Source of the DNA: Bacteroidia bacterium
GTDB taxonomy: Bacteria; Bacteroidota; Bacteroidia; JANWVE01
Direction: 5' to 3'
DNA: 32,723 bases
NCBI GenBank assembly: GCA_025056095.1
Contig: JANWVW010000008.1
Span: forward strand, 1-32,723
A program made the position numbers and the translations under genes. The notes under the pieces are model-generated. The model saw only the letters and a program-made list of their open reading frames with translations, ran no database searches and had not been told where the DNA came from. How positions within the stretch are numbered: position 1 is the first letter of the stretch; every line of letters starts with the position of its first letter. This document shows positions 21,082 to 29,601 of the stretch, in pieces.

Positions 21082-21732
21082 TTACAGCAAATTTTTCTGA
21101 TGATCAGCTAAAAATTTTTCTAAACCTATATCAGTTAAAGGATGACGAAATAGCTGCTCTATGACACTAAAAGGCATAGTCGCTACATCTGCTCCGACTA
21201 AAGCTGCTTGCAATACATGCAAAGGGTGCCGAATGCTGGCTGCTAAAATTTCTGTTGCAAAACCATAGTTGTCATAAATAGTTCGGATTTGTTCAATAAG
21301 CTGCATTCCTTCTGTGCTAATGTCATCTAATCTACCTATAAACGGGCTAATGTAGGTAGCCCCTGCTTTTGCCGCTATTAAAGCTTGTGTAGCACTAAAA
21401 CAAAGTGTACAATTCGTTTTTACGCCTTGTTGATGAAAATACTGAATAGCTTTTATACCGCTTTTGGTTAAAGGAATTTTGATAACGATATTATCCGCTA
21501 TTTCTGCCAAAGCTGAACCTTCTTTTATCATTCCTTCTAAATCTGTGGCAATTACTTCGGCACTTACAGGTAGTTCTTTAAGTAAAGCGCAGATAGTTTT
21601 ATAGTGTTGCTCATAATTTTTTACACCTTCTTTTGCCATTAGGGAAGGATTAGTAGTTACTCCGTCTAAAATGCCCATGCTTGCCGCTTCTTCAATATGT
21701 TTAAGATTAGCGGTATCTATGAAAAATTTCAT
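21082..21732 (-). CDS. tal: Transaldolase / fructose-6-phosphate aldolase-like
   Basis: A 216-residue enzyme of the short (TalC-like) transaldolase group that moves a dihydroxyacetone unit between sugar phosphates in the non-oxidative pentose phosphate pathway. Visible marks are [54 protein letters not shown] (the Schiff-base Lys lies in this strand), [32 protein letters not shown] and [30 protein letters not shown] place the start at 21732, where a TAnnTTTG box lies 5 bases upstream; the longer frame adds 19 unlikely residues. Whether it acts as true transaldolase or fructose-6-phosphate aldolase cannot be told from sequence. It diverges from fusA. Confidence 0.93.
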   Translation of the reverse strand: MKFFIDTANLKHIEEAASMGILDGVTTNPSLMAKEGVKNYEQHYKTICALLKELPVSAEVIATDLEGMIKEGSALAEIADNIVIKIPLTKSGIKAIQYFHQQGVKTNCTLCFSATQALIAAKAGATYISPFIGRLDDISTEGMQLIEQIRTIYDNYGFATEILAASIRHPLHVLQAALVGADVATMPFSVIEQLFRHPLTDIGLEKFLADHQKNLL

Positions 21733-21737
21733 GATTA

Positions 21738-21745
21738 CAAAGTTA
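21738..21745 (-). promoter_or_regulatory. -7 box abutting tal
   Basis: TAACTTTG on the minus strand ends 5 bases before the ATG at 21732. A possible TTG upstream is too close to count as a -33 box. Confidence 0.45.
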
Positions 21746-21805
21746 GCAAACTTTCTACTCAAAAATAAAAAATTATGCTCCTTTATCAAATTTGAATTAA
21801 ATCAA

Positions 21806-21836
21806 TTTGAAATACCGTTTTTTATCCTTAATTTTG
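21806..21836 (+). promoter_or_regulatory. Promoter of fusA
   Basis: TTTG (21806-21809), a 19-base spacer and TAATTTTG (21829-21836) match the consensus. The leader to the ATG at 21891 is about 50 bases, longer than for most genes here. Confidence 0.7.
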
Positions 21837-21890
21837 CAGGGCAAATACTTATATCAAAGCGAGTATCTTAGGAATAAATCAGTAACAGTT

Positions 21891-24008
21891 ATGCCAAAAG
21901 TAAAAGACCTAAATTTTCTGCGTAATATCGGTATCATGGCGCATATTGACGCAGGAAAGACTACTACTACCGAGCGGATTCTGTTTTATACAGGTGTAGT
22001 GCATAAAATGGGCGAAGTGCATGATGGTGCAGCTACAATGGACTGGATGGAACAAGAAAAAGAAAGAGGTATCACCATCACTTCGGCAGCTACCACTTGC
22101 ATGTGGAAGTACAGAGGTCAAGAGTATCAAATTAACATTATCGATACTCCTGGGCACGTAGATTTTACCGTAGAAGTAGAACGCTCTTTACGTGTATTAG
22201 ATGGTGCAGTAGCATTATTCTGTGCCGTAGGTGGTGTAGAGCCCCAATCTGAAACTGTATGGCGCCAAGCTAACAAATACAAAGTTCCCCGAATCTGCTT
22301 TGTCAATAAAATGGACAGAGCAGGGGCAAACTTCTTCAAAGTAGTTAAAGAAATCCGAGATGTACTAGGTGCCAAAGCAGTACCCCTCCAAGTCCCTATT
22401 GGCGAAGAAGATACTTTTAGAGGTGTAGTAGACTTAGTGCGCAACCAAGCTATTATATGGAATGAGCATGACTTAGGAATGACTTATGTAGAAGTACCTA
22501 CACCCGATGAACTCAAAGATTTAGTAGAGCAATACAGAAATGAACTATTTGAAGCCATTGCAGAGTTTGATGACCATCTACTAGAAAAATACTTAGGTGG
22601 AGAAGAAATTACAGAAGACGAAGTACGCACTGCAATACGCAAGGCTACCATTTCAATGTCTATATTTCCCGTTTTATGTGGTTCAGCCTTCAAAAATAAA
22701 GGCGTACAAACCATGTTAGATGCAGTTGTTTCTTACCTCCCCTCACCTCTTGACTTACCTCCTGTGGAAGGTGTAAACCCCAACACAGAAGAAAAAGAAA
22801 TTCGCAAAACTGATGAAAATGAACCTTTCGCAGGATTGGCTTTCAAAATTATGACAGACCCCTACGTAGGTAGATTAGCCTTTATCAGAGTATATTCAGG
22901 TAAGTTAGAAGCAGGTTCGTATGTTTTAAACACGCGCACAGGGGAAAAAGAACGCATTTCTCGACTAATTCAGATGCACGCCAATCGCCAAAATCCTATT
23001 GATGTGGTATCTGCGGGAGATATTGCCGCAGCCGTAGGCTTCAAAAATATTCGTACAGGGGATACGCTTTGTTTTGTAGAAAAACCTATCCGCTTAGAGT
23101 CTATTGAGTTCGCTAAGCCTGTAATAGACATGGCGCTAGAACCTAAGACCCAAGCCGATATGGAAAAAATGAGCGCAGCACTCCAAAAATTAGCTGAAGA
23201 AGACCCCACTTTCAAAGTCAGAATAGATGAAGAAACAGGGCAAACAATTATCTCAGGAATGGGTGAACTACACCTCGAAATTATTGTAGACCGATTGAAA
23301 CGAGAGTTCAAAGTAGAAGCTAATCAAGGACAACCCCAAGTAGCTTATCGTGAAGCCATAACAAAAACTGTTTCTAAGCGTGTAGTATTCAAAAAACAAA
23401 CAGGTGGTAGAGGTAAGTACGCAGACGTAGCCGTAGAAATAGGACCTCGTGAAGATGGACAACAAGGACTAGAATTTATCAATAACATTGTAGGGGGTGC
23501 TATTCCCAAAGAATTTATTCCTTCGGTAGAAAAAGGTATCCGAAGCGCTATGCAAAACGGCGTACTAGCAGGATATGAAGTAATTGCACTCAAAGTGCGC
23601 TTGTTTGATGGCAGCTATCACCCCGTAGATAGTGATTCCTTATCTTTTGAAATCGCAGGTAGAATGGCATTCAAGCAGTGCTGTTTAGAAGCCGATCCTA
23701 TTTTGCTTGAGCCCATTATGTCCGTAGAAGTAGTTACACCCGAAGAGTATTTAGGCGACGTGATTGGAGATTTGAACCGCCGTAGGGGAATTATTGAAGG
23801 TACAGACAGTAAAGCAAACGCACAGGTGATTAAAGCCAAAGTACCATTGAGTGAAATGTTCGGATATGTAACTACTCTACGTACAATTACTTCAGGGCGT
23901 GCTTCTTCAACTATGGTTTTTTCTCACTATGCAGAAGCACCCCGAAATATTGCCGAAGAAGTTATTGCACGTAATAAGGGCAAAAAAGTATTGGCAGAGG
24001 ACGAATAG
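21891..24008 (+). CDS. fusA: Translation elongation factor G
   Basis: A 705-residue EF-G, the GTPase that drives tRNA-mRNA translocation. The G domain shows [15 protein letters not shown] (P-loop), the switch region [18 protein letters not shown] and NKMDRAG; the later domains II to V are all present (for example [20 protein letters not shown]). I place the start at [14 protein letters not shown] (21891); the open frame extends 28 codons upstream but contains the promoter. In most bacteria fusA lies between rpsG and tufA in the str operon. Here it has its own promoter and terminator and no ribosomal neighbours, so it may be either the main or a second copy. Confidence 0.96.
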   Translation: MPKVKDLNFLRNIGIMAHIDAGKTTTTERILFYTGVVHKMGEVHDGAATMDWMEQEKERGITITSAATTCMWKYRGQEYQINIIDTPGHVDFTVEVERSLRVLDGAVALFCAVGGVEPQSETVWRQANKYKVPRICFVNKMDRAGANFFKVVKEIRDVLGAKAVPLQVPIGEEDTFRGVVDLVRNQAIIWNEHDLGMTYVEVPTPDELKDLVEQYRNELFEAIAEFDDHLLEKYLGGEEITEDEVRTAIRKATISMSIFPVLCGSAFKNKGVQTMLDAVVSYLPSPLDLPPVEGVNPNTEEKEIRKTDENEPFAGLAFKIMTDPYVGRLAFIRVYSGKLEAGSYVLNTRTGEKERISRLIQMHANRQNPIDVVSAGDIAAAVGFKNIRTGDTLCFVEKPIRLESIEFAKPVIDMALEPKTQADMEKMSAALQKLAEEDPTFKVRIDEETGQTIISGMGELHLEIIVDRLKREFKVEANQGQPQVAYREAITKTVSKRVVFKKQTGGRGKYADVAVEIGPREDGQQGLEFINNIVGGAIPKEFIPSVEKGIRSAMQNGVLAGYEVIALKVRLFDGSYHPVDSDSLSFEIAGRMAFKQCCLEADPILLEPIMSVEVVTPEEYLGDVIGDLNRRRGIIEGTDSKANAQVIKAKVPLSEMFGYVTTLRTITSGRASSTMVFSHYAEAPRNIAEEVIARNKGKKVLAEDE

Positions 24009-24052
24009 TGTTGTGTTGTTATTGTATGGCTATATTCTCTTAATTCTGCGTT

Positions 24053-24088
24053 GGCACTTACGGCGGTTTGCTGTAAGTGCTATTTTTT
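24053..24088 (+). terminator. Intrinsic terminator of fusA
   Basis: GCACTTAC (24054-24061) and GTAAGTGC (24073-24080) form an 8-bp stem with an 11-base loop, followed by TATTTTTT. Repeat copy D lies about 125 bases further downstream. Confidence 0.85.
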
Positions 24089-24212
24089 CATAGGTTATGG
24101 GACAAAGACAGGTTAAAAAACTCAAAAGCTGTTCAAATAATTGAGTTTTGAGTTCGAACAAGCTACATAGCTTTTTTTTTCAAAAATAAGAAGTTTTTTT
24201 GCTAATTTTTTT

Positions 24213-24318
24213 GGGCGTGCCCTTGTGGGCATTTCGCTTGCGCTCATGCCCACAAGGTCGGCGTGCTACGGGCTATGTGCGAAATGCCCCGACCCTTGCG
24301 TTAGCAAGGGGCACGCCC
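24213..24318 (+). repeat. Palindromic GC-rich repeat, copy D (short form)
   Basis: A complete 106-base unit that splits exactly into pairing parts: GGGCGTGC; stem CCTTGTGGGC with a 17-base loop and GCCCACAAGG; TCGG with a 27-base arm and CCGA; stem CCCTTGC, loop GTTA, GCAAGGG; and GCACGCCC. T7 precedes and A6 follows. It lies between the convergent fusA and GNAT genes. Apart from small changes it is the same unit as copy E in the opposite orientation. Confidence 0.92.
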
Positions 24319-24349
24319 AAAAAATAAAATCAACCTCATAATCAAATTA

Positions 24350-24796
24350 TCAGCTCTTTAACACAATTCTGCCATTCCACCATTCTCTTTCTATAACCGC
24401 TTGATACTTACTGTAAAATTTTTGTGCTTCTGTATTCCAATCCAATACTTGCCATTTGACTAACCTGCACTGCTGCTCATTAGCTTCGGCTATTACAGCG
24501 TCAAAAAGCATTTTGCCAATCCCCTGCTTTCTATATTCAGGCAGCACAAACAAGTCTTCAAGATAAAGCATCTTCCCTTTCCACGTAGAATAACCAATAT
24601 AAAAAAAAGCTATCCCTACTATTTTTTGGTCTTTTATAGCTACAAATACGTCAAATAAATTGTCTTCAAAATCTCTCTCATACTCTTCGACAGTAACCGT
24701 TACTTCTTGGGGTGCCCTTTCAAAAATTGCCAATTGTTGGACTAAATTCAAAACTTCTCCTAACTCTGAACGATGTGCTTTTCTAATCTCTACCAT
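24350..24796 (-). CDS. GNAT-family N-acetyltransferase
   Basis: A 148-residue acetyltransferase of the GNAT fold. The acetyl-CoA pyrophosphate loop is visible in LYLEDLFVLPEYRKQGIGKMLF (the R/Q-x-x-G-x-G/A pattern is RKQGIG), with the preceding AFFYIGYSTWKGKMLYLED typical of the diamine/spermidine N-acetyltransferase (SSAT-like) group; the tail WQVLDWNTEAQKFYSKYQA is also characteristic. A polyamine or thialysine amine is the usual substrate, but this is family knowledge only. It follows the PorE-like gene at 24819-26621 with a gap of 22 bases on the same strand. Confidence 0.92.
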   Translation of the reverse strand: MVEIRKAHRSELGEVLNLVQQLAIFERAPQEVTVTVEEYERDFEDNLFDVFVAIKDQKIVGIAFFYIGYSTWKGKMLYLEDLFVLPEYRKQGIGKMLFDAVIAEANEQQCRLVKWQVLDWNTEAQKFYSKYQAVIEREWWNGRIVLKS

Positions 24797-24818
24797 GATG
24801 TAAGCAAATATCTACATT

Positions 24819-26621
24819 TTATGGTATTATTTCAAACTCTACCCGGCGATTTTTATATCTACCTTCTTCTGTGGTATTGTCAGCAATAGGTCTTTGGCTA
24901 CCATAGCCCCGAGTGATAATTCGTTTGGTTTCAATTCCTTTGCTGATTAAGTACTGTGCTACACTTTTGGCACGCTCCTCAGAAAGTATAAGATTTTTAT
25001 TAGCACTACCTGTGTTATCTGTATGCCCGTTGATTTGTATGCGTATAGTAGGATTAGTTTTTAGCATAGATACTAACTCATCCAAAGCAGGATAGGACTC
25101 TGCTTCTAACTCACTGGAATTGAATTTGAAATAAATGTTCTTTATCACATAGCTTTTTTGATTTTGTATAGCTTCTAATGTGGGATAAAGCCATAAAGTA
25201 TCTTGCTGCGTGGTTATGATATCAAGGTTTTGAGATAAATAACCTTTGGCAGATACAGTAACCGCTAAACGAGTATTTTTAGGCAAAGTAAAATGCTGAA
25301 TAGGCGAATAAGTAGTGTCTATTTTTAGATTATCTTGGACTTGCAAGGTGAAAGGTACGTGTTGTTGCCGTTCGTTTTTAGCTGCAATAAAAACATCTAC
25401 AAAATTTCTTTGCACTTTCTTTTGAACAGGGTATTCTACAAGGTAGAGATTTGAATTTAGCTTGCTAAAACTTAGGCAAGGTCTATCAGAGGATAGGTAA
25501 GCATGCAAAGAGTCTATTACGTAGTAGTTTAACTCATTGTAAGGCGTATTTAGCGGGTAACCTACATTTTGGGGTTTAGTCCAATTGCCATTTTCAAAAT
25601 AACTCACAAATATATCAAAGCCGCCCAAAGTAGCATGTCCATTAGAAATAAAGTACAATTTTTTTCCGTCAGGACTAAGATGAGGATTGCTTTCATCACC
25701 TTGGGTATTGATAATATTGCCCATATTTAAGGCTGTTTTCCACTTTCCTTCGGCGTTTTTGACAGAAAAATATAAATCTGAACCACCGTAGCCCCCTTTT
25801 CTATCCGATGCAAAAACAAGTATTTTTTCAGCACTGTCTGTGGTTGGGGCTGTTTCCCAAGCTTTAGAATTGATAGAATCAGAAAGTTTTTCAGGTTTTG
25901 TCCAAGTGTGGTTTTCCAAAACTTGAATATAAATATCCCCATTTGTGCTAACATCAGCGTTATAGTAAAAATACAAGTGGTTATGGACAAAATGCGGCAT
26001 ACTTCTTTGAAACTTTTGGTCAAAATGTTTTTCTACTAACTTTTTGAGTGTGTCATTGTAAAGGTAAAATATCTCTTCCTGCCCGTTTATACTACGAGTA
26101 AAAGCTAATTGATTTTTGAACAGAAAAGGGGCATATTCATCATGCAAAGTGTTGATAGAATGTGTATCTAACAAAGTAATTCGCACATCAACGGGCTGCT
26201 TTAAATAAGTTTGTAGCATTTTTACTTGCTCAATAGCTTTTTCAGCTTTAATAGGGTTATTAGGCTTGTACCTTTCATAAGCTTGTATTGCTTTTTCGTA
26301 TTCCTGCTGGGCTGCATAGCACTTTCCTAAGTACCAAAACAGTAGAGGGTGGTAGTAAGGTTGTAAAGCTGCACATCGCTCTAAAAACGGCGTACTTTCT
26401 ACGGGGTTACTTTCCAAGCTGCACATTGCTCTTTTCCACAAAAAGTCTACATTATTTGGTTGCTGATTGAGTAAGATATCTAATCCCTTTTTAGCTTCTG
26501 AAAAGTTACCTTGTAAATACTGCTTGTATACTTCGCTCACTGTGGTATTTTTTTGTGCTAAAACTGTTGAAAGAGAAAATACAAAGCAGTACATCCATGC
26601 CAAGTGTAGGTTACATTTCAT
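24819..26621 (-). CDS. Second PorE-like TPR/PD40/OmpA protein
   Basis: A 600-residue exported protein with the same order of domains as 6093-8000: signal peptide MKCNLHLAWMYCFVFSLSTVLAQ, TPR-like helices (VDFLWKRAMCSLESN, ALQPYYHPLLFWYLGKCYAAQ), PD40 propeller blades (EKILVFASDRKGG, DGKKLYFISNGHA), a beta region and an OmpA domain (FKFNSSELEAES, INGHTDNTG, NLILSEERAKSV, RGYGSQRPIADN, EEGRYKNRRVEFEI). The propeller is more divergent than in the first copy, with fewer clear blades. I place the start at 26621 (16 bases after the -7 box); the longer frame would add 25 residues before the signal peptide. The T9SS/envelope-anchoring role is inferred as for the first paralogue. Confidence 0.87.
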   Translation of the reverse strand: MKCNLHLAWMYCFVFSLSTVLAQKNTTVSEVYKQYLQGNFSEAKKGLDILLNQQPNNVDFLWKRAMCSLESNPVESTPFLERCAALQPYYHPLLFWYLGKCYAAQQEYEKAIQAYERYKPNNPIKAEKAIEQVKMLQTYLKQPVDVRITLLDTHSINTLHDEYAPFLFKNQLAFTRSINGQEEIFYLYNDTLKKLVEKHFDQKFQRSMPHFVHNHLYFYYNADVSTNGDIYIQVLENHTWTKPEKLSDSINSKAWETAPTTDSAEKILVFASDRKGGYGGSDLYFSVKNAEGKWKTALNMGNIINTQGDESNPHLSPDGKKLYFISNGHATLGGFDIFVSYFENGNWTKPQNVGYPLNTPYNELNYYVIDSLHAYLSSDRPCLSFSKLNSNLYLVEYPVQKKVQRNFVDVFIAAKNERQQHVPFTLQVQDNLKIDTTYSPIQHFTLPKNTRLAVTVSAKGYLSQNLDIITTQQDTLWLYPTLEAIQNQKSYVIKNIYFKFNSSELEAESYPALDELVSMLKTNPTIRIQINGHTDNTGSANKNLILSEERAKSVAQYLISKGIETKRIITRGYGSQRPIADNTTEEGRYKNRRVEFEIIP

Positions 26622-26637
26622 CTGCTGTGTGCTTGTA

Positions 26638-26645
26638 CAAAAATA
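26638..26645 (-). promoter_or_regulatory. -7 box for the second PorE-like gene
   Basis: TATTTTTG on the minus strand, 16 bases before the ATG at 26621. No -33 box is clear. Confidence 0.45.
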
Positions 26646-26741
26646 GGTATTTTTTCGTAAATTAAGAGTGTTTTTTAAGTTTGCAGAAATATACACAAAT
26701 AAGTATTAAACTTGCAGCGCTATCCATTGGTTTATGAAGGT

Positions 26742-27440
26742 ATGATAATACAATATCTTAAAAAGAAGCAATTGGAATATTGGTTTCATACAGGTTTAGC
26801 AACTTTGGAAAATGGCTTATATGAGCGTGCAGCTAAATACGGCAAGCGCATTATAGCCCATTATCCTGATTTTTCAGGGGGATATGATATTTTAGCAAGT
26901 GCTTTGGAAGGTTTAGGTAAAAATGATGCAGCGCTTAGCATATTAGAGGAAGGCGTTAAAAGAGTACCGCAATCGTATATTTTATGGGAGAAGTTAGGAC
27001 TGCAGCACTCTCTTCGCCAAAAATATGAAGAAGCCATAGAATGCTTTGATAAAGCTATTGCCATTGAAGACAAGGTAGAAAGCTTGTACTATAATAAAGC
27101 CGTAGCATTAGCTAACATGAACAAGCTCTATGAGGCTTTAGCTTGTTTAGAAAAAATTATTGAGATTAACGATGAGTTTTTTATGGCTTATATTTTACAA
27201 GCCTCTATTCTTAATAGACTTGGCGCACTGTCCAATCAAATTGAACCAGTGGATAAAGCCATTGAGCGCATGGAAATATTGCGTAAAGTTCCTTTTGAAC
27301 GTTTCGGCGTAAGTAATAAACACGAATTAGAGTATAAAATTCATGAAAATTTGCTGCACTCTTATTTGCTCAAAGAGGATATGGAAAAAGTAGAAGAGCT
27401 TCAACAAAAATTAGAGGAACTAAAAAAGCAAAGAAAATAG
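26742..27440 (+). CDS. TPR-repeat protein
   Basis: A 232-residue cytoplasmic protein of tetratricopeptide repeats, a protein-binding scaffold. Repeats can be followed: WFHTGLATLENGLYERAAKYGKRIIAHYPD, YDILASALEGLGKNDAALSILEEGVKRVPQ, WEKLGLQHSLRQKYEEAIECFDKAIAIED and YYNKAVALANMNKLYEALACLEKIIEIND. There is no signal peptide. The ATG at 26742 is chosen over a TTG at 26712. The gene ends one base before the ATG of tsaD, so the two are translated from one message. The partner of the TPR protein is unknown, and a link to TsaD is only suggested by the tight spacing. Confidence 0.88.
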   Translation: MIIQYLKKKQLEYWFHTGLATLENGLYERAAKYGKRIIAHYPDFSGGYDILASALEGLGKNDAALSILEEGVKRVPQSYILWEKLGLQHSLRQKYEEAIECFDKAIAIEDKVESLYYNKAVALANMNKLYEALACLEKIIEINDEFFMAYILQASILNRLGALSNQIEPVDKAIERMEILRKVPFERFGVSNKHELEYKIHENLLHSYLLKEDMEKVEELQQKLEELKKQRK

Positions 27441-27441
27441 C

Positions 27442-28434
27442 ATGCTTTTAGCCATAGAGTCTTCGTGTGATGAAACTGCTGCAGCAGTATGCAATTTAGA
27501 AGGCAAAATCCTTTCAAATGTGCTGCGTAGCCAAGCCATTCATGCCAAGTATGGGGGAGTTATTCCTGAATTAGCTTCAAGGGCGCATCAACAGACGATA
27601 GTTACAGTAGTCAAGCATGCGTTAGAGCAGGCAGGAATTACAAAAAAAGACGTACAAGCTGTTGCAGTAACACAAGGGCCAGGCTTGATAGGTGCTTTGT
27701 TAGTAGGAATTCATTTTGCTAAGGGTTTTGCGTTAGCTAAAAATATTCCACTCATAGCCGTCAATCACATTCAAGCGCATGTTTTAGCCCATTTGATAGA
27801 AAATCCTCAAATAGAGTATCCTTTTTTGTGTTTGTTAGTTTCGGGCGGGCATACTCAAATTATGTGGGTTAAAAGTCCGTTAGAAATGCAGGTAGTAGGT
27901 CAAACTTTGGATGATGCCGCAGGAGAGGCTTTTGACAAAGGTGCAAAAATGTTAGGCTTTTCGTATCCAGGGGGTCCCTTGATAGACAAATACGCCCAGC
28001 AAGGCAATCCAAAATTTTATACTTTTCCTATTGCAAATGTACCTGATTTAAATTACAGCTTTTCGGGCTTAAAAACCGCGCTTTTGTATTATTTGCAAAA
28101 ACAGAGTTCTACTTTTATCCAAGAACATTTAGCGGATATTTGTGCATCTTATCAGCAGGCGATTACACAAGCACTGTTGGATAAGTTTATTTTAGCTATT
28201 GAGCGCTATAAACCAAAGGCTATTACGTTATCGGGGGGAGTAGCGGCTAACTCATACATTCGTACAAGGTTTATTGAAGTAGGTAGAATGCTCAATCTTA
28301 AAACGTATATTCCAAAGTTTGAATATTGTACAGATAATGCCGCCATGATAGCTATTGCGGGGCTTCATTTATGGAAAGCAGGTAAGGTTGCCAACCAAAC
28401 CTTAGTACCTTTTGCTACGTATCCAAAGGAATAG
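27442..28434 (+). CDS. tsaD: tRNA N6-adenosine threonylcarbamoyltransferase
   Basis: A 330-residue TsaD (Kae1/YgjD), which transfers threonylcarbamoyl to A37 of tRNAs that read ANN codons. The Fe-binding pattern HIQAHVLAH (HxxxH) and the nucleotide-binding blocks SSCDETAAAV, GPGLIGALLVG, LLVSGGHTQIMWV, TLDDAAGEAFDKGAKMLG and TLSGGVAANSYIRTRF are all present. Length is normal. It follows the TPR gene by one base; repeat copy E begins 47 bases after its stop. No other t6A gene (tsaB, tsaC, tsaE) is in the window. Confidence 0.96.
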   Translation: MLLAIESSCDETAAAVCNLEGKILSNVLRSQAIHAKYGGVIPELASRAHQQTIVTVVKHALEQAGITKKDVQAVAVTQGPGLIGALLVGIHFAKGFALAKNIPLIAVNHIQAHVLAHLIENPQIEYPFLCLLVSGGHTQIMWVKSPLEMQVVGQTLDDAAGEAFDKGAKMLGFSYPGGPLIDKYAQQGNPKFYTFPIANVPDLNYSFSGLKTALLYYLQKQSSTFIQEHLADICASYQQAITQALLDKFILAIERYKPKAITLSGGVAANSYIRTRFIEVGRMLNLKTYIPKFEYCTDNAAMIAIAGLHLWKAGKVANQTLVPFATYPKE

Positions 28435-28481
28435 TATTTAAGTTTGAAAGATAGTAAAGATAGTTTTATGATTATTTTTTT

Positions 28482-28586
28482 GGGCGTGCCCCTTGCTAAC
28501 GCAAGGGTCGGGGCATTCCGCACATAGCCCGAAGCACGCCGACCTTGTGGGCATGAGCGAAGCGAAACGCCCACAAGGGCACGCCC
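28482..28586 (-). repeat. Palindromic GC-rich repeat, copy E (short form)
   Basis: A complete 105-base unit, inverted relative to copy D: GGGCGTGC; CCCTTGC-TAAC-GCAAGGG; TCGG with a 27-base arm and CCGA; CCTTGTGGGC with a 16-base loop and GCCCACAAGG; GCACGCCC. T7 precedes and A5 follows. It lies between the convergent tsaD and UPRTase genes, ending only 9 bases from the latter's stop. Confidence 0.92.
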
Positions 28587-28595
28587 AAAAATTCA

Positions 28596-29525
28596 TTATC
28601 CTATCCTTTTACCTAATGCTAAATCACCTGCATCGCCCAAGCCTGGTATAATGTAAGATTGTATGTTCAATTCAGGGTCAATAGCTACTGTCCATATATG
28701 CGCTTGCGGCAAATTTTCTCTAATATACTGCACACCATAACGACTAGCAATAATAGATACCATGTGAATGGCTTTGGGCATGCCGTAGGTTTTAAGAGCA
28801 TTTACCGCTGCTATTAAAGTACTGCCCGTAGCTAACATAGGGTCAAGTAGAATTAAAGTCCTGTTATCTAGTTCAGGAGTGGCTACGTATTCCAAACGAA
28901 TTTCAAAATCATGATTGTAGGTCGTTTTACGGTAAGCAGCTATGTAAGCATTGTCTGCTTGTTCAAATATATTCAAAAAACCTTGATGCAAAGGCAAACC
29001 CGCTCGTAAAATAGAAGCTAAAACAGGCTGTTGGCGTAAAAACTTACCTTGTGTAGCAGAAAGAGGTGTGTCAATATATTCAGTAGAATACTCCAAATGC
29101 TCACTGACCTTATAGGCTAAAATCATCCCTAAACGCTCTACATTATTCCTAAATTTAGCGCGATCTTGCTGTGTGTTTAAGTTACGAAGCTCTTGCAGAT
29201 ATACATCGGCAATAGAAGTTTTGTCAGAAAGGACATGAATTTTTTCGTCTAAAACTAAGTGTCCTGAAAAACTCTGTTGTGTAATTTTTAAGGTTTTTTC
29301 AATTGTACAGATGCGTTCGCCTGCTTGAATGGTTTTGTCTTTTTCTACGTACCAACGGGTCAAAATTCCTGATGTGTCAGCTTCAACAGCTAAAAAGTCT
29401 TTTTCAAAAGATAAGGTACATATTACCTCGCCTTCCTTGACAAAATCTCCGATTTTTCTGTGAATAGATTCTACTTTGTAACTCAAAAAATGATGGGGCG
29501 CAGCTATTTCTACTGTGGAGTTCAT
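28596..29525 (-). CDS. upp: Lipoyl-like domain fused to uracil phosphoribosyltransferase
   Basis: A 309-residue fusion. Residues about 1-80 are a biotinyl/lipoyl-type barrel: VEIAAPHHFLSYKVESIHRKIGDFVKEGEVICTLSFEKDFLAVEADTSGIL aligns with E2/E3-type lipoyl domains, and Lys42 in FEKDF stands where the modified Lys of the usual DKA motif lies. Residues about 93-309 are a full UPRTase (uracil plus PRPP to UMP): VERLGMILAYKVSEHLEY, LRAGLPLHQGF, the PRPP loop LILLDPMLATGSTLIAA and the uracil loop SYIIPGLGDAGDLALG. A promoter box ends 4 bases before the ATG, which supports this start and so the fusion. Usual UPRTases are about 210 residues. Whether the Lys is lipoylated, biotinylated or unmodified is unknown. 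Confidence 0.9.
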   Translation of the reverse strand: MNSTVEIAAPHHFLSYKVESIHRKIGDFVKEGEVICTLSFEKDFLAVEADTSGILTRWYVEKDKTIQAGERICTIEKTLKITQQSFSGHLVLDEKIHVLSDKTSIADVYLQELRNLNTQQDRAKFRNNVERLGMILAYKVSEHLEYSTEYIDTPLSATQGKFLRQQPVLASILRAGLPLHQGFLNIFEQADNAYIAAYRKTTYNHDFEIRLEYVATPELDNRTLILLDPMLATGSTLIAAVNALKTYGMPKAIHMVSIIASRYGVQYIRENLPQAHIWTVAIDPELNIQSYIIPGLGDAGDLALGKRIG

Positions 29526-29529
29526 GATA

Positions 29530-29560
29530 CAAAGGTAAGAGATAATCTCTTAAATTTCAA
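29530..29560 (-). promoter_or_regulatory. Promoter of the lipoyl-UPRTase gene
   Basis: On the minus strand TTG (29558-29560), a 20-base spacer and TACCTTTG (29530-29537) match both boxes. The -7 box ends 4 bases before the ATG, so the mRNA should be leaderless or nearly so and the N-terminal domain belongs to the protein. Confidence 0.75.
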
Positions 29561-29601
29561 TCGTCAAAAGTAGCCAAGATAAAACAATTTTACACTTTGA
29601 A

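Noticed and set aside
24213-24318. Cloverleaf shape of the short repeat as a tRNA-like gene
   Set aside because: There is no anticodon arm, no T-loop sequence and no standard arm lengths; only the four-arm topology is similar.
24200-24330. Repeat copies as ordinary intrinsic terminators
   Set aside because: The T run lies before the first hairpin and an A run follows the last, the wrong order for termination on either strand; fusA already has a proper terminator at 24053-24088.
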